Positions 27,973 through 36,068 of a stretch of DNA of 64,000 bases are shown here, piece by piece. The notes under the pieces are model-generated. The model was not told the DNA's origin. It saw only the letters and a program-made list of their open reading frames with translations, and did not search any database. How positions within the stretch are numbered: the stretch's first letter is position 1; each line of letters opens with the position of its first letter. The stretch covers positions 851,001 through 915,000 of the forward strand of contig NZ_CP077087.1 in NCBI RefSeq assembly GCF_014268495.2, given 5' to 3'. Origin of the DNA: Pseudomonas monsensis (GTDB lineage: Bacteria; Pseudomonadota; Gammaproteobacteria; Pseudomonadales; Pseudomonadaceae). The position numbers were made by a program, and so were the translations under genes.

Positions 27973-30459
27973 ATGCCTGACCTGCTAGACCGCTACCCGC
28001 TCACTGCGGGCACTTATCACGAACTGCTCGATGGCAGTGGTGCAGTGCGCCCGCACTGGCAGCGGCTGTTCGATCATTTACAGCGCAGCAGCCCGGCGCA
28101 ACTGGTGCAGCGTCAGGCGTTGCTGGCCCGGCAGATTCAGGAAAACGGCGTCACCTATAACGTCTACGCCGACCCGAAGGGCGCTGATCGGCCGTGGGAG
28201 CTGGATCTGCTGCCGCACGTGATCGCCGCTGACGAGTGGCAGCACCTGTCAGCCGGAATCGCCCAGCGGGCGCGCCTGCTCAATGCGGTGCTGGCCGATC
28301 TGTACGGCCCGCAACGGTTGATCAGCGAAGGGCTGTTGCCGGCGGAGCTGGTCTTCGGTCACAACAATTTTCTCTGGCCTTGCCAAGGCATTGCGCCGCC
28401 GGAAGCGACTTTTCTGCATCTGTACGCCGTGGATCTGGCGCGCACGCCGGACGGGCGCTGGTGGGTGACGGCGGATCGCACCCAGGCGCCGTCGGGGGCC
28501 GGTTATGCGCTGGAAAACCGCACCATCGTCTCGCGGGCGTTTCCCGAGTTGTACCGCGATCTGAAGGTGCAGCACCTGGCGGGGTTCTTCCGTACCTTGC
28601 AGGAAACCCTCGCGCGGCAGGCGCCCTGTGACGACGACGCGCCGCTGGTGGTGCTGCTGACGCCCGGACGCTTCAACGAAAGCTATTTCGAACACCTTTA
28701 TCTGGCGCGCCAGCTCGGTTATCCGCTGGTTGAAGGCGGCGATCTGACGGTGCGCGATGCCACGGTGTTCCTGAAAACCCTCAGCGGTTTACGCCGGGTC
28801 CACGCGATCATGCGCCGGCTCGACGATGACTTCTGCGATCCGCTTGAGCTGCGTACCGATTCGGCGCTCGGCGTGCCCGGCTTGCTGGAAGCGGTGCGGC
28901 AGGGTCGGGTGCTGGTGGCCAACGCCCTGGGCAGCGGTGTGCTGGAGTCACCGGGGTTGCTCGGGTTTCTGCCGAAGATCAATCAATACCTGTTTGGCGA
29001 AGAGCTGATCCTGCCGTCCATCGCCACCTGGTGGTGCGGCGAGGTGCCGGTGCTGGCGCAGGCCCTGGAAAAACTGCCGGAGCTGCTGATCAAACCGGCC
29101 TTCCCCTCACAAAGTTTTGCCCCGGTGTTCGGCCGGGATCTGAGTGAGCAACAGCGTCAGGCGCTCGCCGAGCGCATGCAGGCCCGGCCCTATGCCTACG
29201 TGGCGCAAGAGCTGGCGCAGCTGTCACAGGCGCCGATCTGGCAAGCCGAGGACGGCCAGTTGCAACCGCGGGCCATCGGCATGCGCATGTACGCCGTGGC
29301 CAGTCGCGACGGCTACCGCGTGCTGCCCGGTGGCCTGACCCGGGTGGCCGCCGAGGCCGATGCCGAAGTGGTGTCGATGCAACGCGGCGGTGCGAGCAAG
29401 GACACCTGGGTGTTGGGCGAGCGCCCGCCGAGTGGTGAGCAATGGAAAACCCAGCGTAATGTCGGTGTGCATGATCTGGTGCGCCGCGATCCATATCTGC
29501 CGTCACGGGTGGTGGAAAACCTGTTCTGGTTCGGCCGCTATTGCGAGCGTTGCGATGACAGTGCGCGATTGCTGCGCATCATGCTCGCGCGGTATGTCGA
29601 TGGCGATGATCCGCAGGCCTTGCAAGCGGCGGTCGATCTCGGCGAGCGGCTGACGTTGTTGCCAGACGAAGGTGAATTGCCGGAGCGACTGCTCGCCGCA
29701 TTGCTCGGTGAAGACTGGTCATTCAGCCTGCGTTCCAACCTGCAGCGCTTGCAGTGGGCCGCCTCGCAGGTGCGCGGCAAGCTCTCCCGGGAAAACTGGC
29801 AGGCCTTGGTGGAGTTGCAGCGCGAAGCCATGGAACTGGACACCGACGCGCCGGACTTCGGCGAGTTGCTGGACTTTCTCAACCGCCTGGTGATGTCGCT
29901 GGCGGCGCTGTCCGGGTTCGCCCTGGACGACATGACCCGCGACGAAGGCTGGCGCTTCCTGATGATCGGCCGGCGCATCGAACGCCTGCAGTTTCTCAGC
30001 AGCAGCCTTGCGGCGTTCCTGCGAGGGAGCGCCGCGTTCGATCAGGCGGGGCTTGAGTGGCTGCTGGAGCTGGGCAACAGCAGCATCACTTACCGTTCTC
30101 GTTATCTGGCGGTGGCGCAGTTGATCCCGGTGCTCGACTTGTTGCTGCTCGACGAACAGAACCCGCATGCAGTGTTGTTCCAGTTGAAACTGGTGACCCG
30201 CACGCTGAAACGCCTGAACGATGATTTCGGCGTGCCCCGCGAGGCCGGACTGCCGCAACTGGTCGAGCGTCTGGCACGCTTTGATCTGGGTTGTCTGGAG
30301 AATTCGCTGTTCGGCGAATCCAGCGTGCGCGCCGCACTCGATGGTCTGGCGGACTTGCTGCAAGACATCGCCGAGGCCAGCGGGCAAGTCTCGGATCGCC
30401 TGGCCCTGCGCCACTTTGCCCATGTCGATGATGTCAGCCAGCGTACGGTGTCGGTCTGA
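27973..30459 (+). CDS. Circularly permuted type 2 ATP-grasp protein fused to an alpha-E domain
   Basis: An 828-residue fusion. About residues 1-480 are the circularly permuted ATP-grasp (DUF404/DUF407) domain, predicted to ligate a carboxylate to an amine at the expense of ATP (a peptide or amide bond). Residues from about 505 are the all-helical alpha-E (DUF403) domain, starting at SRVVENLFWFGRYCERCDD. In many bacteria these are separate genes. The ATG at 27973 was chosen over the TTG at 27952 because it gives the usual family start (MPDLLDRYPL), although no strong Shine-Dalgarno is seen. Its stop overlaps the next gene's start by one base (TGATG). The substrate is unknown. Confidence 0.9.
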   Translation: MPDLLDRYPLTAGTYHELLDGSGAVRPHWQRLFDHLQRSSPAQLVQRQALLARQIQENGVTYNVYADPKGADRPWELDLLPHVIAADEWQHLSAGIAQRARLLNAVLADLYGPQRLISEGLLPAELVFGHNNFLWPCQGIAPPEATFLHLYAVDLARTPDGRWWVTADRTQAPSGAGYALENRTIVSRAFPELYRDLKVQHLAGFFRTLQETLARQAPCDDDAPLVVLLTPGRFNESYFEHLYLARQLGYPLVEGGDLTVRDATVFLKTLSGLRRVHAIMRRLDDDFCDPLELRTDSALGVPGLLEAVRQGRVLVANALGSGVLESPGLLGFLPKINQYLFGEELILPSIATWWCGEVPVLAQALEKLPELLIKPAFPSQSFAPVFGRDLSEQQRQALAERMQARPYAYVAQELAQLSQAPIWQAEDGQLQPRAIGMRMYAVASRDGYRVLPGGLTRVAAEADAEVVSMQRGGASKDTWVLGERPPSGEQWKTQRNVGVHDLVRRDPYLPSRVVENLFWFGRYCERCDDSARLLRIMLARYVDGDDPQALQAAVDLGERLTLLPDEGELPERLLAALLGEDWSFSLRSNLQRLQWAASQVRGKLSRENWQALVELQREAMELDTDAPDFGELLDFLNRLVMSLAALSGFALDDMTRDEGWRFLMIGRRIERLQFLSSSLAAFLRGSAAFDQAGLEWLLELGNSSITYRSRYLAVAQLIPVLDLLLLDEQNPHAVLFQLKLVTRTLKRLNDDFGVPREAGLPQLVERLARFDLGCLENSLFGESSVRAALDGLADLLQDIAEASGQVSDRLALRHFAHVDDVSQRTVSV

Positions 30460-31349
30460 TGAGCGCGAATTACCAGATCTTCCACGACACTTGTTATCAC
30501 TACGACAGCCCGGTGTCGCTGGCGCAGCAATTGGCGCACTTGTGGCCCCGAGAATGCACATGGCAGCGCTGCACCGAACAGCAATTGCTGATCAGTCCGG
30601 AGCCGACAACCCGGCGTGACGAACTCGATGTCTTCGGCAATCCGCTGACCCGTCTGGCCTTCGAGCGGCCGCACGACGAGTTGCAGGTCAACGCACGGCT
30701 CACCGTTGAAGTGCTGGCGCGACCGCCGGCGGACTTCAATCTGTCCCCGGCGTGGGAGCAGACGTGCAATGCGCTGACCTACAGCAGTCAGCCGTTGTCC
30801 GCCGCAATGTTGGAGGCTTGTCGTTATCGCTTTCAGTCACCCTACGTGCACCTGAAACGCAGCTTCGTCGAGTTCTCCGAAAGCTGCTTCCCGCCGGGCC
30901 GGCCTTTGATGCTGGGAGTGCAGGCCTTGATGCAGAAGATTTTTAGCGAGTTCACGTTCGATGCCGAGGCCACGCAGGTGGCGACGCCGCTGGTGGAGGT
31001 GCTGGAGCGCCGGCGTGGCGTGTGTCAGGACTTCGCCCACCTGATGCTCGCCTGTGTGCGCTCGCGAGGGCTGGCGGCGCGTTACATCAGCGGCTATCTG
31101 CTGACCCAGCCACCGCCGGGACAGCCACGTCTGATCGGCGCCGATGCGTCGCACGCCTGGGTGTCAGTGTTCTGTCCGGTATTGGGTTGGGTGGATTTCG
31201 ATCCGACCAACAATGTGCAGCCGGCGCTGGAGCACATCACCCTGGCGTGGGGCCGGGACTTTTCCGATGTGTCGCCGTTGCGAGGGGTAATTCTGGGGGG
31301 CGGTAGCCACGACCCGGAAGTGCGGGTCACTGTGATGCCACTGGACTGA
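30459..31349 (+). CDS. Transglutaminase family protein with N-terminal bacterial transglutaminase-like domain
   Basis: A 296-residue cytoplasmic protein. Residues 1-90 form the beta-rich N-terminal domain typical of these proteins (YQIFHDTCYHYDSPVSLAQQ). The transglutaminase core carries the catalytic cysteine C189 in RRGVCQDFAHL, the histidine in ASHAWVSVF and the aspartate in GWVDFDPTNN. Translationally coupled to the ATP-grasp/alpha-E gene. The trio corresponds to a conserved neighbourhood proposed to synthesise and trim a peptide or amide modification. The proteasome-like Anbu subunit that often accompanies it is not encoded next door; a REP element follows. Confidence 0.92.
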   Translation: MSANYQIFHDTCYHYDSPVSLAQQLAHLWPRECTWQRCTEQQLLISPEPTTRRDELDVFGNPLTRLAFERPHDELQVNARLTVEVLARPPADFNLSPAWEQTCNALTYSSQPLSAAMLEACRYRFQSPYVHLKRSFVEFSESCFPPGRPLMLGVQALMQKIFSEFTFDAEATQVATPLVEVLERRRGVCQDFAHLMLACVRSRGLAARYISGYLLTQPPPGQPRLIGADASHAWVSVFCPVLGWVDFDPTNNVQPALEHITLAWGRDFSDVSPLRGVILGGGSHDPEVRVTVMPLD

Positions 31350-31374
31350 AGACAACTCGAGCGTGAGGAGCTTT

Positions 31375-31496
31375 TGTGGCGAGGGGATTTATCCCCGATC
31401 GGCTGCGAAGCAGTCGCCCAGTCCAGACAACTCATTCGATTAGGCCGGACACAGGGGCCGCTTCGCGACCCATCGGGGATAAATCCCCTCGCCACA
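31375..31496. repeat. REP inverted-repeat pair, GGGGATTTATCCCC family
   Basis: Left arm TGTGGCGAGGGGATTTATCC and right arm GGATAAATCCCCTCGCCACA face each other across about 70 bases, which contain shorter GCTTCGCGACC-type palindromes. It fills the gap between convergent genes. Confidence 0.85.
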
Positions 31497-31530
31497 GATC
31501 GCTCCCTCAGGGAGCGAATCAGCAATCAGC

Positions 31531-31716
31531 TCAGGCGTCGGGCGCCTGATCTTTCGGTGCTTCAACATCATCATCGTCATCAGTCGCCACTTCACCGTCA
31601 GGGTTCAGTGCCGCTTCTTCAGCCATTTGTTTCTTGCGCTGAAGCTTTTCCTCTTTCTTCTGTTCCTTTGCCAGGTCTCGTTGACGTTTGGCGAAGGAGT
31701 AATTGGGTTTGGCCAT
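31531..31716 (-). CDS. Small highly charged protein of unknown function
   Basis: A 61-residue hydrophilic protein: a basic, helical first half (KPNYSFAKRQRDLAKEQKK and KLQRKKQ) and an acidic second half with five consecutive aspartates. The frame opens upstream to 31833, but the ATG at 31716 has a good AGAGGA Shine-Dalgarno and starts the compact charged sequence. It lies 68 bases past the LOG gene on the same strand. I believe a protein of this type is widespread in pseudomonads, unnamed. Its composition suggests nucleic-acid or ribosome association, which is only inference. Confidence 0.75.
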   Translation of the reverse strand: MAKPNYSFAKRQRDLAKEQKKEEKLQRKKQMAEEAALNPDGEVATDDDDDVEAPKDQAPDA

Positions 31717-31784
31717 GGGCGATCCTCTGGGGTCGAAGGTGAGGTTGAGCGGCGCGTATTCTGCCCTGTATCGGTGTCCGGCGG

Positions 31785-32372
31785 TTAGCCGGGTTTTTGG
31801 TCGACCCACTTCGGCGTGACGGTCGGCTTCCACTGATCGAGGGTGTCGAGCAGGGTGTCTGGCGATTCGCTCACTTGCAGCATGTCACGGTGTGGCGCAC
31901 GAACGAAGCCTTCGCCGACGATATGGTCAAGAAAAGCGGTGAGCCTGCTGTAAAAACCGTTCACTTCCAGCAGCCCCAGCGGCTTGCCGTGGTAGCCGAG
32001 CTGGCCCCAGGTCCAGACTTCGAACAGCTCCTCCAGCGTGCCGAGGCCGCCGGGCAGGGCGATGAATGCATCGCTGAGTTCAGCCATGCGCGCCTTGCGC
32101 GCGTGCATGCCGTCGACCACTTCCAGGCGTGTCAGGCTTTTGTGGCCGATCTCCTTGTCCATCAGGCTCTGCGGAATGATCCCGATCACTTCACCACCGG
32201 CGGCCAGTGCGGCATCGGCGACCAGCCCCATCAAGCCCACGGCACCACCGCCGTAGACCAGGGTCAGCTGGCGCTCGGCCAGCGCGCGGCCAAGGGCTTT
32301 GGCGGCTTCAGTGTAAGCCGGATCGGTACCGGCGTTGGCACCGCAAAATACACAAACGGATGTGAGAGACAT
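31785..32372 (-). CDS. LOG family protein (nucleoside 5'-monophosphate phosphoribohydrolase)
   Basis: A 195-residue Rossmann-fold enzyme of the lysine-decarboxylase-like/LOG family, which cleaves the N-glycosidic bond of nucleotide monophosphates (cytokinin ribotides or AMP-type substrates). Signatures present are VCVFCGANAG at the start, YGGGAVGLMG at about residue 41, and the catalytic/phosphate motif PGGLGTLEE at about residue 108. The true start is the ATG at 32372, preceded by a perfect AGGAGG; the open frame to 32603 is not coding. In P. aeruginosa the orthologue also lies beside azu. Confidence 0.92.
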   Translation of the reverse strand: MSLTSVCVFCGANAGTDPAYTEAAKALGRALAERQLTLVYGGGAVGLMGLVADAALAAGGEVIGIIPQSLMDKEIGHKSLTRLEVVDGMHARKARMAELSDAFIALPGGLGTLEELFEVWTWGQLGYHGKPLGLLEVNGFYSRLTAFLDHIVGEGFVRAPHRDMLQVSESPDTLLDTLDQWKPTVTPKWVDQKPG

Positions 32373-32430
32373 GCCTTCCTCCTGGGTCAATCCGTCACAG
32401 GGTAACGGCTGGCACGCCCTGATCCAAGGG

Positions 32431-32520
32431 CTAGACTTCTCGCTCCGGCGATTCAAAAGTACCGCTGGCGCCGCAGGCATAGGCGGCAAGCAAACTGCAC
32501 AACAGACCGTTAAAGAACAT
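32431..32520 (-). CDS. Candidate 29-residue small hydrophobic protein
   Basis: ATG at 32520, GGAG eight bases upstream, stop at 32431. The product starts MFFNGLLCSLLAAYACGASG and ends ESPEREV: a hydrophobic N-terminal half with two cysteines and a polar tail. It could be a one-pass small membrane protein. It lies 58 bases upstream of the LOG gene on the same strand, so it may be a leader gene. The evidence is the ribosome site and composition only; conservation would decide. Confidence 0.42.
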   Translation of the reverse strand: MFFNGLLCSLLAAYACGASGTFESPEREV

Positions 32521-32613
32521 GACAGGCACTCCGTCTCAGTAGATGGGCCGATCATAGGGGCGTCCGTTGCATCTGGCCGGTAGATTGTTTCGATGAGTGT
32601 CATAGCCTGAAAG

Positions 32614-32623
32614 TTGTATACAA
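32614..32623. promoter_or_regulatory. Perfect palindrome TTGTATACAA, possible operator
   Basis: A 10-bp perfect palindrome 88 bases before the azu start. Its form (TTGTA-TACAA) is like sites bound by GntR/FadR-type repressors. No such regulator is encoded nearby, so the assignment is tentative. Confidence 0.3.
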
Positions 32624-32626
32624 TTT

Positions 32627-32640
32627 TTGACTCAAGTCAT
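32627..32640 (+). promoter_or_regulatory. ANR/FNR-box-like site upstream of azurin
   Basis: TTGACTCAAGTCAT matches TTGAT-N4-ATCAA at 7 of 10 specified positions and contains the perfect inverted repeat TGACT-CA-AGTCA. Azurin in P. aeruginosa is known to be ANR-controlled, which makes the site plausible. It lies about 72 bases before the ATG. Confidence 0.45.
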
Positions 32641-32711
32641 AGGAACTTGCGAAGATTTCAGGCAGTCTTTCCATCATTCGTGTTTTGTTAACCCTGCCTT
32701 GGAGATTCACC

Positions 32712-33158
32712 ATGTTTTCCAAAGTTGTTGCGGTATCCCTGCTGGCGCTGGCCAGCAGCCAATTGATGGCTGCCGAGTGCAAAACCACCGTTGACTCCAC
32801 CGATCAGATGTCCTTCAACACCAAGGAAATCGTGATCGACAAGAGCTGCAAGACTTTCACCGTCGAACTGACCCACTCCGGCAGCCTGCCGAAAAACGTC
32901 ATGGGCCATAACCTGGTGATCAGCAAAGAAGCGGACATGCAGCCGATTGCTACTGACGGCCTGGCCGCCGGCATCGACAAGAACTACCTGAAAGACGGCG
33001 ACGCGCGCGTCATCGCTCACACCAAGATCATCGGTGCCAAGGAAACCGACTCGTTGACTTTCGACGTGTCGAAACTGAATGCCGCTGAAAAATACGGCTT
33101 CTTCTGCTCGTTCCCGGGCCACATCTCGATGATGAAAGGCACCATTACGGTCAAGTAA
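32712..33158 (+). CDS. azu: Azurin
   Basis: A periplasmic blue copper electron carrier of 148 residues, donating electrons to cytochrome oxidase/peroxidase partners in respiration. A 20-residue signal peptide ends at QLMA-AECK. The copper ligands are all present: the histidine of VMGHNLVIS and the cysteine, histidine and methionine of the C-terminal loop FFCSFPGHISMM. The disulphide pair (ECKTT and DKSCKTF) is kept. The ATG at 32712 follows TTGGAG. It stands alone, with a bidirectional terminator between it and nadE. Confidence 0.98.
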   Translation: MFSKVVAVSLLALASSQLMAAECKTTVDSTDQMSFNTKEIVIDKSCKTFTVELTHSGSLPKNVMGHNLVISKEADMQPIATDGLAAGIDKNYLKDGDARVIAHTKIIGAKETDSLTFDVSKLNAAEKYGFFCSFPGHISMMKGTITVK

Positions 33159-33180
33159 GGCGGGCCACCGTGTCATCGTT

Positions 33181-33273
33181 CATCGCGGGCAAGCCCGCCC
33201 CCACAGGTTCTATGTCTGCCACAACTTTTGTGTACACCTGAAATCCTGTGAGAGCGGGCTTGCCTGCGAAGAG
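33181..33273. repeat. REP inverted-repeat pair, GCGGGCAAGCCCGC family
   Basis: CATCGCGGGCAAGCCCGCCC at 33181 faces an inverted arm containing GAGCGGGCTTGCCTGCGAAG ending near 33273. It lies downstream of azurin. Confidence 0.8.
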
Positions 33274-33305
33274 GCCATCCGCCTCAAGCGATGTTCTGGC
33301 CAAAG

Positions 33306-33342
33306 AAAAGCCCGCTGAGGATCACGCCTCAGCGGGCTTTTT
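33306..33342. terminator. Bidirectional terminator between azu and nadE
   Basis: A perfect 14-bp stem (AAAGCCCGCTGAGG / CCTCAGCGGGCTTT) with a 6-base loop and T-runs on both strands. It ends both the azurin and the pncB-nadE transcripts. Confidence 0.92.
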
Positions 33343-33356
33343 CATTCCATCACCGA

Positions 33357-34184
33357 TCAGGGTGCGAACGGCATGACGCGCTTGTGATGGGTCTTGTTGT
33401 AGGTGTTGACGATGATGTCGAACGCTTCCTGACGCACCGGCTCGCCATGCAGGAAGGCGTCGATCTCGGCATAGGTCACACCGTGGGAGGCTTCGTCCGG
33501 TTTGCCCGGCGACAGGTCTTCCAGGTCCGCGGTCGGCACTTTCTCCACCAACGACTCCGGCGCACCGAAGCTGCGGGCAATCGCCCGGACCTGGTTTTTC
33601 ACCAGGCCGCTGAGCGGGGCCAGATCGCAGGCGCCGTCACCGAACTTGGTGAAGAAACCCATCACGGCTTCCGCCGCGTGGTCGGTGCCGATCACCAGAC
33701 CGTGGGCCGCGCCGGCGATGGTGTACTGGGCGACCATGCGCATCCGCGCCTTGGTGTTGCCGAGCACAAAATCCACCGACACCGCGTGCTTGCCTTCGAA
33801 CGCCGCAACTTCACTGGCCAGCGACTTCACCGCCGGTCCGATGTTGACGGTGTGGCGCTCGTCCGGGGCGATGAAATCCACCGAGGCCTGGGCGTCGTGT
33901 TCGTCGAACTGGGTTTCGTACGGCAGGCGCACGGCGATGAACTTGTAGCTGTCGTCGCCAGTGCGCTCGCGCAGTTCACGCATGGCACGCTGGGCCAGGA
34001 GGCCGGCGGTCAGCGAGTCGACACCGCCGCTGATGCCCAGCACCAGCGTCTTGAGCCCGGAATTGACCAGGCAATCCTGAATAAAGGTAATGCGCCGGGC
34101 GACTTCGGCCTGCAGGGCCTGATAGTCAGCGAACGGCGGTTGCACCTTGAGCTGTTCAGCAATCTCACGCTGTACGGCTTGCAT
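33357..34184 (-). CDS. nadE: NH3-dependent NAD+ synthetase
   Basis: A 275-residue enzyme that amidates nicotinic acid adenine dinucleotide to NAD+ using ATP and ammonia, the last step of NAD synthesis and salvage. It belongs to the short, glutaminase-free class. The ATP-pyrophosphatase loop SGGVDS lies at about residues 51-56 (LGISGGVDSLTAGLL), and GTDHAAEAVMGFFTKFGDGACD follows. It begins 4 bases after the pncB stop, with its AAGGAG inside the end of pncB, so the two are coupled and act in consecutive salvage steps. Confidence 0.97.
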   Translation of the reverse strand: MQAVQREIAEQLKVQPPFADYQALQAEVARRITFIQDCLVNSGLKTLVLGISGGVDSLTAGLLAQRAMRELRERTGDDSYKFIAVRLPYETQFDEHDAQASVDFIAPDERHTVNIGPAVKSLASEVAAFEGKHAVSVDFVLGNTKARMRMVAQYTIAGAAHGLVIGTDHAAEAVMGFFTKFGDGACDLAPLSGLVKNQVRAIARSFGAPESLVEKVPTADLEDLSPGKPDEASHGVTYAEIDAFLHGEPVRQEAFDIIVNTYNKTHHKRVMPFAP

Positions 34185-34188
34185 GAAT

Positions 34189-35412
34189 TCACTCCTTGCT
34201 AGATAGACTGGAATCGGCAGGAACCTGGAACACGTGTCGCAAATAGGCGACGAAATTCGGGTCTTTACAGTGGGTCTTGCCTGGCTCGTCGGAGATCTTC
34301 GCCACCGGCTGGCCGTTGCAGGCGGTCATTTTAAGCACGATGCTCATCGGTTCGACACCTGGAATGTCACAGGTCAGGTTGGTGCCGATGCCGAAGCTCA
34401 CGTTGATCCGGCCGTGCAGGGCGCGGAAAATTTCCAGCGACCTGGGCAGGGTCAGGCTGTCGGAGAACACCAGGGTCTTGCTCATCGGGTCGATGCCGAG
34501 CTTGTGGTAGTGCGCGATGCATTTTTCACCCCAGGCCACGGGATCGCCGGAGTCATGACGCAAACCGTCAAACAGCTTGGCGAAGAACAGGTCGAAATCG
34601 CCGAGGAACGCATCGGTGGTGATGCAGTCGGTCAGGGCGATCCCCAGCAAGCCACGGTACTCGCGGACCCAGCAATCGAGCGCAGCGATCTGGCTGTCGA
34701 TCAGCCGCGGGCCGAGTTGCTGGTGGGCCATGATCCATTCGTGGGCCATGGTGCCCAACGGTTTCATGTCCAGCTCGCGGGACAGGTGCACGTTGCTGGT
34801 GCCGACGAAGCGCCCGGGGAAATCGTGCTTGAGCACGTTCACCACTTCTTCCTGCACGCGGTACGAGAAGCGCCGACGGGTACCGAAATCGGCTACCTGC
34901 AATTGCGCCAGTTCATCGGCAGAGGTATTCGCGGTGAGCCAGTCGAACTTGCGGTAAAGCTGCTCGCGGGCCTGCTCGAGCACCGTGTCGCGGTAGCGAT
35001 AGCGGTTGCGCACTTCGCTGACGATGGCCAGCAACGGCACTTCGTAGAGGATCACATGCAACCACGGCCCGCGCAGGCGGATGAACAGCTCGCCGTTCTC
35101 GATGCCGGTGTGCAGGTAGCGCAGGTTGAAGCGGAACAGCCCGAGAAAACGCAGGAAATCCGGTTTGATGAAGCTGATGCGCTCAAGAAAACTCAACTGG
35201 TCGGCGCTCAGGCTCAATTCGGCCAGACGCTCGACCTGAAAGCGGATCTCGGCCAGATACGGGCGCAGATCCTCGGCGTTACGGCAACGGAACTCCCATT
35301 CGACTTCGACGTTGGGGTAGTTGTGCAGCACCGCCTGCATCATCGTCAGTTTGTAGAAGTCGGTGTCGAGCAGGTTCTGCACGATGCGATCGGCAAACAC
35401 ACTCTCGCTCAT
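34189..35412 (-). CDS. pncB: Nicotinate phosphoribosyltransferase
   Basis: A 407-residue enzyme that converts nicotinate and PRPP to nicotinate mononucleotide, the entry of the Preiss-Handler NAD salvage route. The N-terminal LLDTDFYKLTMMQAVLHN and the phosphoribosyl-binding region KTLVFSDSLTLPR plus GIGTNLTCD near the C-terminus are diagnostic. The ATG at 35412 (MSESVFADRIV) has a GGAG 9 bases upstream; the frame opens 15 codons earlier. A strong GC hairpin (ACCGCGCC/GGCGCGGT, 35430-35446) lies just upstream and might influence expression. Confidence 0.96.
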   Translation of the reverse strand: MSESVFADRIVQNLLDTDFYKLTMMQAVLHNYPNVEVEWEFRCRNAEDLRPYLAEIRFQVERLAELSLSADQLSFLERISFIKPDFLRFLGLFRFNLRYLHTGIENGELFIRLRGPWLHVILYEVPLLAIVSEVRNRYRYRDTVLEQAREQLYRKFDWLTANTSADELAQLQVADFGTRRRFSYRVQEEVVNVLKHDFPGRFVGTSNVHLSRELDMKPLGTMAHEWIMAHQQLGPRLIDSQIAALDCWVREYRGLLGIALTDCITTDAFLGDFDLFFAKLFDGLRHDSGDPVAWGEKCIAHYHKLGIDPMSKTLVFSDSLTLPRSLEIFRALHGRINVSFGIGTNLTCDIPGVEPMSIVLKMTACNGQPVAKISDEPGKTHCKDPNFVAYLRHVFQVPADSSLSSKE

Positions 35413-35462
35413 AAACGGGGTCTCCAGGTGCACCGCGCCCGGCGCGGTATCAAACAATGGTG

Positions 35463-35717
35463 CTAGTGGCGCATATCAGCGGCAGGGATTGCCAGCGCTT
35501 TTTTGCTTTCGGGTGAAAGTTCCTCTGATGCCGTACATCTGAGCCCGCAAAACTTGGCTATTTTCGGTTGCGCTTCAAGTGCAGCTTGAATGACTTGTTC
35601 AAGTTTTTCGCCGCTTTTTAAATACTCAGCCAATAGACGGTGTCTTGGTATCAGATTGATTTCAATCGCTCTGATAAAAGCTGCTCTGAGCATTTCTTGG
35701 GTGACTATTTTATACAT
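35463..35717 (-). CDS. Small protein of unknown function (second of a coupled pair)
   Basis: An 84-residue protein that I do not recognise. The first 50 residues look helical (VTQEMLRAAFIRAIEINLIP, then HRLLAEYLKSGEKLEQVIQAALEAQ), followed by a short polar tail with two cysteines. Its ATG lies inside the preceding small gene (8-base overlap) and has an excellent GGGAGG ribosome site, so the pair is translationally coupled. Codon use is AT-richer than the neighbours, hinting at acquisition. It ends 50 bases before pncB on the same strand. Confidence 0.68.
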   Translation of the reverse strand: MYKIVTQEMLRAAFIRAIEINLIPRHRLLAEYLKSGEKLEQVIQAALEAQPKIAKFCGLRCTASEELSPESKKALAIPAADMRH

Positions 35718-35979
35718 GAATTACACCTCCCTTGAAGGTGATCTGTTCCAGTGTATCTACGCCGTCCTGAAGTAACAAATAGGCTGGAAGTATTAGTCTA
35801 TAGAAATCAGAGTCGTTAGTTCCTTTAAGTGTGACTATTGTGAAAGATTCCAAGAGGCCTGCGGCGGCTCGAATTCTGAAGCAGGCGTCTTCAAATAATT
35901 GATTGGGTGTGGCGTGCGAGTCTATGAAGTATGTTGGAGTATTGGTTGCATTTGCTTTGAGAGGGTAAAAGCGATTCAT
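35710..35979 (-). CDS. Small protein of unknown function (first of a coupled pair)
   Basis: An 89-residue protein, not recognised with confidence. The core DACFRIRAAAGLLESF and LILPAYLLLQDGVDTLEQ suggests two amphipathic helices. The general pattern recalls the short unnamed Pseudomonas families (DUF3077-like), but this is a weak impression. AGGA lies about 10 bases before the ATG. It overlaps the next small gene by 8 bases. The AT-rich composition contrasts with the high-GC flanks. Confidence 0.65.
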   Translation of the reverse strand: MNRFYPLKANATNTPTYFIDSHATPNQLFEDACFRIRAAAGLLESFTIVTLKGTNDSDFYRLILPAYLLLQDGVDTLEQITFKGGVIHV

Positions 35980-36068
35980 TGAATAAGGTCCTGTTTTTTT
36001 AGGCGTGACAGATCGTGGAATTTATTATTTTTCAGTATTCTATGTTTGACGTATATTGAGGTGGCTGC

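Larger units (their letters stand above)
32373..32711. other. Divergent intergenic region between LOG and azu
   Basis: A 339-bp region between divergent genes. It holds the candidate 29-residue gene (32431-32520), a perfect palindrome TTGTATACAA (32614-32623) and an ANR-box-like sequence (32627-32640) upstream of azurin. Nothing else with clear structure was seen. Confidence 0.6.

Noticed and set aside
31797..32405. 202-codon plus-strand frame opposite the LOG gene
   Set aside because: Antisense shadow; the LOG motifs on the minus strand are conclusive.
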